NCBI GenBank assembly: GCA_944392255.1
Contig: CALXVY010000014.1
Span: 1 to 37,937 of the forward strand
Direction: 5' to 3'
Source: an uncultured Alphaproteobacteria bacterium
GTDB taxonomy: Bacteria; Pseudomonadota; Alphaproteobacteria; RF32; CAG-239
Length of the DNA stretch: 37,937 bases
Notes under the pieces: model-generated
Database searches by the model: none
The model's input: only the letters and a program-made list of their open reading frames with translations
What the model was told of the DNA's origin: nothing
Translations under genes and position numbers: made by a program
Shown: positions 31,566 through 37,937 of the stretch, one piece after another
Layout: every line of letters starts with the position of its first letter
Numbering within the stretch: position 1 is the stretch's first letter

Positions 31566-31934
31566 TTAATATTCAATCGGTAATAAAATTGTCAAAACTC
31601 TGGTGGTTATTGATTCATCTGCTGGATTTTCAGAGCCATAAGTCAAAGTTTTGTCATAATAATCAATTTTCCAATAAGCCTCTACATCACCTTCTTGGAC
31701 AATTCCGAAGTCATGCTCTCCGTGAGGGTCATTTTTGAAATTAAACTCATTAAATTTTTGCACCTTGCTTATAATTTTTGCTTTTGTCGCCCAATCCAAA
31801 GCGTCAATTCCGCAAGTCATAAGGACTTTGCCACCGCAGAAGCTCTTTCTGAATTGGTCATTTAACTCAGCGATTTTTTGATGATTAGGGGATAAAAAGC
31901 TATCATCATATTCATCTTCTAAAACATTTTCCAT
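31566..31934 (-). CDS. DUF3768 family protein
   Basis: This 122-aa protein matches DUF3768 along its length. KIAELNDQFRKSFCGGKVLMT is followed by the signature FNEFNFKNDPHGEHDFG and then KIDYYD. The family is small, of unknown function, and common in alphaproteobacterial plasmids and integrative elements. It is the first gene of the leftward operon DUF3768, Lys-rich protein, methylase. AAGGAG lies ahead of the ATG. Its presence is one of the clearest signs that this part of the window came in with a mobile element. Confidence 0.9.
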   Translation of the reverse strand: MENVLEDEYDDSFLSPNHQKIAELNDQFRKSFCGGKVLMTCGIDALDWATKAKIISKVQKFNEFNFKNDPHGEHDFGIVQEGDVEAYWKIDYYDKTLTYGSENPADESITTRVLTILLPIEY

Positions 31935-32097
31935 TTTCCTAACTCCTTGATTTTATTAAATTATCTTTACATATTCTATACTGACATATCCACGGAGAAA
32001 CGCAAGTACTTTTTAGAAAAATATTACTGTTTTTCAATGATTTAGGCTGTTTTTAAGGTAACAATTTATTTCTGAAATTATAGAAAATTTGCAAACT

Positions 32098-32130
32098 AAA
32101 AAAAGGCAGTCATTTTTATGACTGCCTTTT
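32098..32130 (-). terminator. Terminator for the 93-aa membrane protein gene
   Basis: AAAAGGCAGTCAT (32101-32113) pairs perfectly with ATGACTGCCTTTT (32118-32130) around TTTT. The minus strand continues with T. Confidence 0.88.
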
Positions 32131-32168
32131 GAATTGGTAAAACTACTAAATAACCTCTAAAAAGATTT

Positions 32169-32450
32169 TTATACTTTTTTTAGGCGATAAATAACAAAAA
32201 GAGATATAGGCGAAATCAGCAATAAAGCGATTGATATATAGGGGTGAATATTAAATAAAGTATGAACCCCAAAAGCGACAAGGATTGGAGCAACACCAAA
32301 ACAAAATTTTATGGCATTCCAGCCACTGGTTTCTGTATCGTGATCACAATCTGTCCAACGATGGACTTGAGGATATATATAAAACCCACAGCCCCATAGC
32401 AATATCCCTGCAATAATGAGGGAAATGCTTAGAATAGTACCTGTCTCCAT
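32169..32450 (-). CDS. Small three-helix membrane protein
   Basis: This 93-aa protein has three hydrophobic segments (ILSISLIIAGILLWGCGFYI, FCFGVAPILVAFGVHTL and ISIALLLISPISLFVIY). A polar loop with WTDCDHDTETSGW lies between the first two, and its Asp/His/Cys residues might bind a metal. It is monocistronic with a terminator. Family not recognised. Confidence 0.6.
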   Translation of the reverse strand: METGTILSISLIIAGILLWGCGFYIYPQVHRWTDCDHDTETSGWNAIKFCFGVAPILVAFGVHTLFNIHPYISIALLLISPISLFVIYRLKKV

Positions 32451-32658
32451 AAAAAATAATATTTGAAGTTAAACATAAAAATTAAATTTTCTTAAAACAT
32501 AAAGAGTTAGAGAAGAAGAGTCAAGAAAGAACATAACAATTTCGGACAAATCAAAAAAATGCCTACTTTGTTTAAAGGAAGTTTTTTATTTACTTTTCTA
32601 AATTAAAACTTATAATTCATGCAAATTAAATATAATTATAAATCTAAATTATTAGTAT

Positions 32659-33006
32659 ATGAGAAAAGTAACAAAATTATTGTTAGTCTTTATGGCACCT
32701 CTATTTGTTCTTTTGGTGTCATGGGCATTGTCAATAACACACGAGTTTAATTGGCAAAGTATCATTTTCTTTGTATCTGTTAGTGCTATTTTTGGAATAT
32801 CATTAGCTTTTAAAAAACCTCAAAAGCTAATTAATGCAGGTCTAGGTTGGATTTTATCTGGCGTGCTTTTTTCCTTAGTGGCGACAGATGGTGTGTGTGG
32901 CGTTTATGAGGAATTATTTAAAACGATGGCATTGGCAATATTTGCCTTTACCATATTTTTTATTTGTATTCCCAACATTAGAAAATCACAAAAACAGGAG
33001 CCTTAA
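32659..33006 (+). CDS. Small four-helix membrane protein
   Basis: This 115-aa protein has about four hydrophobic segments (residues ~8-26, 34-50, 60-77 and 88-106) and a basic C-terminal tail. A GVCGVYEE stretch lies between the last two. There is no Shine-Dalgarno; the leader is very AT-rich. Its stop codon is inside the loop of its own terminator. Not recognised. Confidence 0.55.
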   Translation: MRKVTKLLLVFMAPLFVLLVSWALSITHEFNWQSIIFFVSVSAIFGISLAFKKPQKLINAGLGWILSGVLFSLVATDGVCGVYEELFKTMALAIFAFTIFFICIPNIRKSQKQEP

Positions 33007-33024
33007 AACAGCTTCTGTTTTTTT
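32991..33024 (+). terminator. Terminator overlapping the end of the 115-aa gene
   Basis: AAAACAGGAGC (32991-33001) pairs with GCTTCTGTTTT (33011-33021) with one wobble, and a run of seven T follows. The loop contains the gene's stop codon. Confidence 0.85.
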
Positions 33025-33117
33025 ATTTCTTTAATGAAAATTAAGTTGTTATGGTTTATATATAAAAAAGCGTAACTTTCTTATTCTTTGCATTGAAAAA
33101 TACGAGAGAATAAAAAA

Positions 33118-34002
33118 TTACAACAAAACCATATTAATACCGATAATAATGGCAGTAAATGAGATGAGTTTTTTGATAACTTCTTGTCTGGTTAAGTTTT
33201 CTTTGAAGCTGTTTCCGAAGATTTTATAAAGCACAAACCCTAACAAAAGTGTAAAAATACTCTGTGATGAGCCTATTGATTTTACGGCTAATACAGGTAA
33301 ATGAGCTAAAGCTATTGTTCCAGCTAAAGTTCCGCCTTGGTTTAGAATTTCATTAGATAAAAAGAGTTTTATTCTCTTTTTATATTGAGGAAATGAGCTT
33401 ATAATATCTGTTCTATATTGAGGTAAAAATAAAAGAGATAAACTTATTGATGTTGCAAAAAGTGAACCCCAGAATAAAACTGTTACAAAGTCAACACTCT
33501 GCAGAGAATATTTGGATAATACCGAAGACAACGATAATAAAAGAGATACGACCAACATCAAGAAAAATGCAATATTAATTTTTAATTTCTTGATATCAAA
33601 ATTAAGCAAAAAAGTGGAAAGTAAAATAATTCCGAAACCGCAATATTGAATTAGGCTCAGTTTTTCATTTACGATAAAATAAGCCAATACCGGAATGGTG
33701 ATTTTGCCTAAAGAGAATAATGCTACAACAATCGAGGTATCAATATTACGGAGTGCGTGATAATAAGGAATTTGATAACAAACTTCGATTAATGAGATGA
33801 TAAACAATATTGCTAAAATCTCTAATGGCGGAATAATCGGGGTTCCGAATAAAAATAAAAACGGAATGATAATGATGTTGCTGATTGTGGCATAAAATAC
33901 GAGTGAAGGCACTTTCTTAAAAATATTATTAGAAAAATGCGCATCCACAATACAAGACAAAGCGTGTAAAATCGGCGTTAAAAAGGCAATCAGAACGTAC
34001 AT
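33118..34002 (-). CDS. DMT superfamily (EamA) permease
   Basis: This 294-aa protein has about ten hydrophobic segments in two halves. The first half carries YHALRNIDTSIVVALFSLGKITIPVLAYF and NEKLSLIQYCGFGIILLSTFLLNFD, the classical EamA helix 4-5 pattern. The second half repeats it less strictly. AAGGA precedes the ATG. It probably exports or imports a small metabolite. It is divergent from the transferase/ABC pair across a region containing conserved block copy 2, so coordinated expression with them is likely. Confidence 0.85.
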   Translation of the reverse strand: MYVLIAFLTPILHALSCIVDAHFSNNIFKKVPSLVFYATISNIIIIPFLFLFGTPIIPPLEILAILFIISLIEVCYQIPYYHALRNIDTSIVVALFSLGKITIPVLAYFIVNEKLSLIQYCGFGIILLSTFLLNFDIKKLKINIAFFLMLVVSLLLSLSSVLSKYSLQSVDFVTVLFWGSLFATSISLSLLFLPQYRTDIISSFPQYKKRIKLFLSNEILNQGGTLAGTIALAHLPVLAVKSIGSSQSIFTLLLGFVLYKIFGNSFKENLTRQEVIKKLISFTAIIIGINMVLL

Positions 34003-34050
34003 ATCAAATCCTTAAAAAATTTTTATATGGAGAATTTTTAATTATAACCT

Positions 34051-34104
34051 GTTAAAATATGGTTTAATATTGTTCTTTATCTCTTTTTTAAGTTTTCAAA
34101 ATTA
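34051..34104. promoter_or_regulatory. Conserved upstream block, copy 2
   Basis: GTTAAAATATGGTTTAATAT followed by a T-rich stretch and AAGTTTTCAAAA parallels 27483-27534. The core TTAAA-N6-TTTAA is a perfect inverted repeat here. It lies between the divergent DMT permease and transferase genes. Confidence 0.45.
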
Positions 34105-34147
34105 TTATTGCTATCATAAAGTCATAATAGATTAAGAAAGAAAAAAT

Positions 34148-34915
34148 ATGAAAATTGTTGGAATGATACGCTATTCTTTGCCGGCAGGTTTTGCCGCTAA
34201 AAGATTTGATGAAAATTTTGATGTGTTTGGAGAGCCATATTTTTCACAAAGATTGAATTTATTTAAGAGTATTACGCTTCCAAGTTTAGCAGGGCAAACA
34301 GACAAAGATTTTCAGGTCATTGTTTATCATTCGGACTCAATTCCCGAAAATAAAAAGAAAATATTTGATGATTTAGAAAAATCATATTCTTTTTTGAAGA
34401 ATGTATATCAGCATACTTCTCGAATGGATATTGTTCCTGATAAGCCAAATGAAAAACTTTTGACTTTTCGTATTGATAATGATGATGGCTTGCCGGTCGA
34501 TTTTATTAACCGCTTGAGAAAAGCCGCAGAAAATGTCGATGAAACAGCTTTGTCTGTTCCAAGAATTCGTAAATTGGCGCATATTGGTAAAAATCAATTC
34601 CAAACCGTTATTTCTGATTATCCCTCAAATTCAATAGGGTTAGCTTATGTGTCTTCAAAAAATGAAAATATTATGAATTGCGGAAATCATCGTTTAGTTC
34701 AAGATAATTTTCCAACAAAAATGATAGAAGGAGTGGGTGGCTTGCAAGTTATTCATGGGTCAAATGTGGCAAATGGCTTCAATAAACCTAAAGATAAAGA
34801 GCAATCCTTACAAATTTTGTCAGAACGAGAAATGAAAAAACTCTTGGTTTCGGAAGGATATCCTGATATGGATATTGAAAATATTCCGCTATTCAACCCT
34901 AATAATCAGGATTAG
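34148..34915 (+). CDS. Putative rhamnosyltransferase-like glycosyltransferase
   Basis: This 255-aa protein fits the 'putative rhamnosyl transferase' family. RLNLFKSITLPSLAGQTDKDF is followed by FRIDNDDGLPVDFI, with the acidic D110-N-D-D113 cluster expected to bind the sugar-nucleotide metal. It has no membrane segment and should act in the cytoplasm. The ABC exporter starts 2 bp after its stop, so the pair is translationally coupled, suggesting glycosylation of something that is then exported. Sugar and acceptor are unknown. Confidence 0.8.
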   Translation: MKIVGMIRYSLPAGFAAKRFDENFDVFGEPYFSQRLNLFKSITLPSLAGQTDKDFQVIVYHSDSIPENKKKIFDDLEKSYSFLKNVYQHTSRMDIVPDKPNEKLLTFRIDNDDGLPVDFINRLRKAAENVDETALSVPRIRKLAHIGKNQFQTVISDYPSNSIGLAYVSSKNENIMNCGNHRLVQDNFPTKMIEGVGGLQVIHGSNVANGFNKPKDKEQSLQILSEREMKKLLVSEGYPDMDIENIPLFNPNNQD

Positions 34916-34917
34916 TT

Positions 34918-36588
34918 ATGTTTAAGACGTTAATAACCGCACTTCGTTTAATTTGGATTTCGGCAACAGATAAAGATCTCAAGTTACGCTTGATTTTTAG
35001 TTATATCTTTAGTGTTATTCAAGGTTTAGTCGCCTTTTTTAGTCCTTTTGCTTTATCGGAAATGATTAAGCAAATTTCACAAAAGAATATTGACGGTACG
35101 TTGTTCTACTTTTATGTCATGATATTCTTAGCGGTTGTTACGATTGTATCTCGTTTTGTATGGCGTTTTTTTTGTGAACAAATTGCGCGTATATTGCCAA
35201 TTAAACTCCGTCAGATTTATTACGGAAAAATATTTAATAAGCCTTATGACTGGCATTTACAAAACAGTGTCGGGTATTTTACCACTGCTTTAACCAATGT
35301 TTGTAAAATGCTGGATGTTTGGATTTGGAAGATGCCGTATGATTATGTCAGTAGTTTGATTATGGCTGCTTGCTTCTTGATATATACTTGGACGTTGTCT
35401 TTTTATTGGTTCTTATATTTCAGTGTTTCATTGGTAGTTATGTTATGGATTATACGCATTTTATATAATCGGCGTATTAAATATATTGAAAACTACAGTA
35501 AGAGCTTTGTTGCTTATGGAAAGGCATTTATTGATTTTTTATATAATGTTCGCTCGGTTAAGAAAATGAATTTGCTTAATTTTGTGAATAAAAAGTTAGA
35601 TGAGCGCGGTTCAAAAGTTTTTTCAACCGGTATCAAAATGATGCACTATAATTCTTTTCAATATGGCTTTACTGAAATTTATATCAATACATTGTTTTTG
35701 CTTCCAATCGGTTACTATGTTTTTCAGTTTATCAAAACAGGTCAAGGGGTCGAAGTTATTGTGATGATTGCCGCCCTTCAAAGCAAAATTGCACAATTTA
35801 GTAGCCAGATGATGGGGGTAATGACTGAGCTTGCGCGTACAGGAGCCGATTATAAGATTTTGGCTGAACATTTAGGGGAAGATATTCCGGAACCAAATGC
35901 CCAGCGCAATATTCGCAAATGGCACGAAATCAAGTTTTTTGACACTTCTTTTGAATATGTTAAAGACGGCAGTATCTTTTCGCATAAGGTCGCTGATTTT
36001 ACAATTCACCCCGGAGATCATATTGCCGTAACCGGAAAATCGGGCGAAGGAAAAACAACCTTTTTGAATCTGTTTACCAATCAATTTCACGTTATGGGTG
36101 GAAGTATTAGTGTTGATAATATTGATTACAAGGATTTGCCGGCGGCGTTTTTTGATGAACATATCACTTATATTTCACAAGATGTTGAGCTTTTTGATAT
36201 GACTTTATACGATAATATTGTTATGGGAAAACGTGTCGCTCCGGAAAAACTGCAAAAGATTATTGACGGCTGTTGCCTAAATGAGTTGATAGAACGAATG
36301 AACGGCAATATTCATACGGATATCGGCGAAAAAGGCGTTAAGGTATCGGCTGGAGAAAAGCAACGTATCTCTTTAGCACGAGGTCTTTTGCTTGATAGAG
36401 ATATTTTGGTTTTAGATGAGATTACTGCCAATCTTGACCCGATAACCACGCAAAATATTTGGAATTTTATTTTTACGGCTTACAGAGATAAAACCATTAT
36501 CGCCGTATCACACGAAAAAGACTTGTTAAACCACATTACCCGCCGCTTAGAGTTCAAAAAAGGTGTTGGTAAGGAAGTTAACAGCTAG
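34918..36588 (+). CDS. ABC transporter, fused permease and ATPase (exporter type)
   Basis: This 556-aa protein has six N-terminal membrane segments (residues ~25-300) and a C-terminal nucleotide-binding domain. Walker A is GKSGEGKT at 373-380, the Q-loop Gln at ~421, the signature VSAGEKQR at 476-483 (a variant of LSGGQ), Walker B ILVLDE at 496-501 and the switch His in VSHE. This is a complete half-transporter that should work as a homodimer exporter. It is coupled to the upstream transferase gene. A decayed P-loop gene follows 17 bp later. The substrate is not readable; there is no peptidase domain, so a leader-cleaving bacteriocin exporter is unlikely. Confidence 0.92.
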   Translation: MFKTLITALRLIWISATDKDLKLRLIFSYIFSVIQGLVAFFSPFALSEMIKQISQKNIDGTLFYFYVMIFLAVVTIVSRFVWRFFCEQIARILPIKLRQIYYGKIFNKPYDWHLQNSVGYFTTALTNVCKMLDVWIWKMPYDYVSSLIMAACFLIYTWTLSFYWFLYFSVSLVVMLWIIRILYNRRIKYIENYSKSFVAYGKAFIDFLYNVRSVKKMNLLNFVNKKLDERGSKVFSTGIKMMHYNSFQYGFTEIYINTLFLLPIGYYVFQFIKTGQGVEVIVMIAALQSKIAQFSSQMMGVMTELARTGADYKILAEHLGEDIPEPNAQRNIRKWHEIKFFDTSFEYVKDGSIFSHKVADFTIHPGDHIAVTGKSGEGKTTFLNLFTNQFHVMGGSISVDNIDYKDLPAAFFDEHITYISQDVELFDMTLYDNIVMGKRVAPEKLQKIIDGCCLNELIERMNGNIHTDIGEKGVKVSAGEKQRISLARGLLLDRDILVLDEITANLDPITTQNIWNFIFTAYRDKTIIAVSHEKDLLNHITRRLEFKKGVGKEVNS

Positions 36589-36605
36589 CTGAGCTAATTT
36601 TGAAT

Positions 36606-36785
36606 ATGGATATGAAAAAAACTATAGATAGCATTTGTAATACTGTTTTAAGAGGCAAATATAAGTTTGTTTTGATTTCCGGCAATGGTGGCGCCGGAAA
36701 ATCTACTTTTGCAAAAATATTACAGGAAAAATTGGAGCTTGATATAAAAGAAGAGTTCAAAGAGCAAGAGCCGGAGCCGATTTAA
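36606..36785 (+). pseudogene. Truncated P-loop kinase-like gene
   Basis: About 59 codons encode KFVLISGNGGAGKSTFAKIL, a clear Walker A of the uridine-kinase/small-kinase type. They stop after a Glu-rich stretch, far short of any complete kinase. The downstream bases contain no continuation in another frame that I can see beyond a 36-residue ORF. It is probably a remnant of a gene that followed the ABC transporter. A TTG at 36600 is an alternative start. Confidence 0.55.
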
Positions 36786-36796
36786 CGAGAGAGAGA

Positions 36797-36907
36797 ATGG
36801 AGATAAGATACGAACAGTTTGAGCTATTTATTCTTCCTTTGGCAGATAAATTTGATTTGAGATTAAATTCTCAAGATGATTTTTCATATTCTCTAGCTAA
36901 TCAATAA
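36797..36907 (+). CDS. 36-residue ORF of unknown status
   Basis: The ATG at 36797 follows a GAGAGAGA purine tract that could act as a ribosome binding site. The peptide (EIRYEQFELFILPLADKFDL and on) is not recognised. It may be part of the broken kinase-like gene's former sequence or a chance ORF. Confidence 0.25.
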   Translation: MEIRYEQFELFILPLADKFDLRLNSQDDFSYSLANQ

Positions 36908-36930
36908 TATTGTATTTTTAATTTAAAACA

Positions 36931-36960
36931 AATTCTGGAGTATGTTCATACTCCAGAATT
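36931..36960. other. Perfect 13-bp inverted repeat
   Basis: AATTCTGGAGTAT and ATACTCCAGAATT surround a GTTC loop. The flanks lack a clean T run on the plus strand; the minus strand continues with TTGTTTTAAATT. It may be a weak terminator for the leftward 252-aa gene that ends at 37006. Confidence 0.6.
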
Positions 36961-37005
36961 GAACGAGAAAATGTTAAGGGTGTTTTGTTAGCAGATAATT
37001 TGCAA

Positions 37006-37764
37006 TTAAACCATATCAAAAAGCTCTGGGTGATATTTTACCAGATACTTCTTAACACCAAAGTCAATTCCACTTGTTAGCAAGATTTTTTCATTAAAGG
37101 CACTGAAATGATAATGCAATTTTATCATTAGCTCTAGAAAACATGGATGTAAATTGCCGTTAATAGTGTATTGGATAATTTGTAAATCCAAAATATCTCC
37201 AAATTGATGTTGACGTTGAATTAACTCTTGCAGATAAATAGGATTGACTTTTTTAGCGGCGACCGCTTCAAGAATCATTTGTACCATAGGTGAAGGAAGG
37301 CAACAATAATGATGATGTATTAATTTGAGGATAAAGTCTTCGGGAAGTTTATGCTCAATCATCCTATGAACAAGGGCAATTACAAAATCATCTTTTAAGT
37401 GAAAATTTTGATTTTCAAGGATACATTTTAAAGTGTCCTGCGACATCGCACCTGAATCAAGCGCGAAAACAAGTTCATCAAGCGGCCACCAAAAACCATC
37501 ATACCCGTGTTTAAGCATACGTTCAATGATAAAATCGGATATTAATTTGCTTGCGACAGCTCGGATAATCCATTGTTGTTCACCATATCTCAGTTGTTGT
37601 CCGCTCTCAACTGCTGAAATCAAATCTTGCTCCAATGTTGGAGAATTGACGTTAATTTCTAGTTTGTAATCTTCTCTTTTAAGGGAGTTTAAGAATTCAT
37701 CAAGTTCAGCTTTTTGAATTGCAGTTCTAATTTGCAACATTTTTTCGTCTGATAATTTCTCCAT
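37006..37764 (-). CDS. Helical-repeat protein of unknown function
   Basis: This 252-aa soluble protein is predicted all-helical. Recurring short units have the shape 'x-x-D-F-I-x-x-(L/M)-(I/L)-x-H' (ISDFIIERMLKHGYDG, LPEDFILKLIHHHYCCLPSP, HPCFLELMIKLHYHFS), suggesting a HEAT/ankyrin-like solenoid. There is no signal peptide. The Shine-Dalgarno is weak. I do not recognise the family. The bases around its stop repeat the GATATGGTTTAATTG string seen upstream of the GNAT gene, which may be chance. Confidence 0.65.
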   Translation of the reverse strand: MEKLSDEKMLQIRTAIQKAELDEFLNSLKREDYKLEINVNSPTLEQDLISAVESGQQLRYGEQQWIIRAVASKLISDFIIERMLKHGYDGFWWPLDELVFALDSGAMSQDTLKCILENQNFHLKDDFVIALVHRMIEHKLPEDFILKLIHHHYCCLPSPMVQMILEAVAAKKVNPIYLQELIQRQHQFGDILDLQIIQYTINGNLHPCFLELMIKLHYHFSAFNEKILLTSGIDFGVKKYLVKYHPELFDMV

Positions 37765-37869
37765 AGTAATTCATTTTTAGAATGTTTGACATAATGATAA
37801 TTAATTGAATATGTCTTAGCAGATAGTATTTACTTTTTCAAGAATTTAATGCGAATCGTAAAAAAAATC

Positions 37870-37899
37870 TTGCGTTCCACATAAAAAAAAGTCTATAAT
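37870..37899 (+). promoter_or_regulatory. Promoter pointing off the right edge
   Basis: TTGCGT (37870-37875) and a perfect TATAAT (37894-37899) are spaced by 18 bp on the plus strand. No gene start is visible before the end of the window. Confidence 0.4.
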
Positions 37900-37937
37900 C
37901 CTTTGAAAAAATAACAATTATGTCAAACTATTAAAAT

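Overview
The window looks like chromosome from an AT-rich alphaproteobacterium, probably an uncultured host- or gut-associated lineage. The best lineage marker is the 87-aa GapR/DUF2312 protein (10844-11107), a family typical of Alphaproteobacteria. Housekeeping genes (pyruvate kinase, SecA, GpsA, a SurA/PpiC-type foldase, CstA) are Gram-negative in character, and signal peptides plus a lipobox protein fit a two-membrane cell. The species assignment is inference; no rRNA or complete tRNA gene is present.

Left and centre (1-23.5 kb) is mostly core chromosome. It runs: the start of an exported protein at the left edge; a two-gene chromate-type transporter; a 596-aa leucine-rich-repeat protein; a TetR regulator with an M50-like membrane protein; and a divergent three-gene operon (exported protein, Mur ligase, LD-carboxypeptidase) that reads as murein-peptide recycling. 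A perfect 15-bp palindrome lies between tetR and that operon. Next come a second HExxH membrane protein, a small acidic protein, a 617-aa membrane protein of unknown function, gapR, pyk, secA, a periplasmic peptidyl-prolyl isomerase, cstA, a lipoprotein plus glutathionylspermidine-synthase-like pair (compare E. coli YgiB/YgiC), two unknown genes, gpsA and a chloramphenicol-acetyltransferase-like gene. Strong hairpin terminators separate most convergent pairs.

From 23.5 kb the character changes. Three copies of a tRNA-Thr(UGU) 3' end, each followed on the minus strand by the same GCCTCC/GGAGGC terminator, lie at 23.55, 23.73 and 26.40 kb. The last two sit in 260/259-bp near-identical direct repeats that bracket a 2.7-kb unit carrying a 33-aa ORF, a DUF3800 protein, a decayed N6-methylase fragment and an exported ankyrin protein. 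This is the footprint of serial site-specific integration at a tRNA-Thr gene. The intact tRNA and the integrase are not in the window.

26.6-37.9 kb is accessory sequence. It holds an ATP-grasp ligase divergent from a GNAT acetyltransferase and an EamA-like permease; a minus-strand block typical of integrative elements (DUF3768, a Lys-rich protein, a short N6-methylase) with a striking hairpin and A-run at the last junction; small membrane proteins; a DMT permease divergent from a rhamnosyltransferase-like gene coupled to an ABC exporter; a broken P-loop kinase; and an unknown helical protein. The two divergent pairs (ATP-grasp/GNAT and DMT/transferase) share a conserved non-coding block, suggesting common control. 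The best candidates for something undescribed are the tRNA-Thr repeat island, the possible recoding site ahead of the methylase, and the peptide/sugar-modification gene set with shared upstream sequence.
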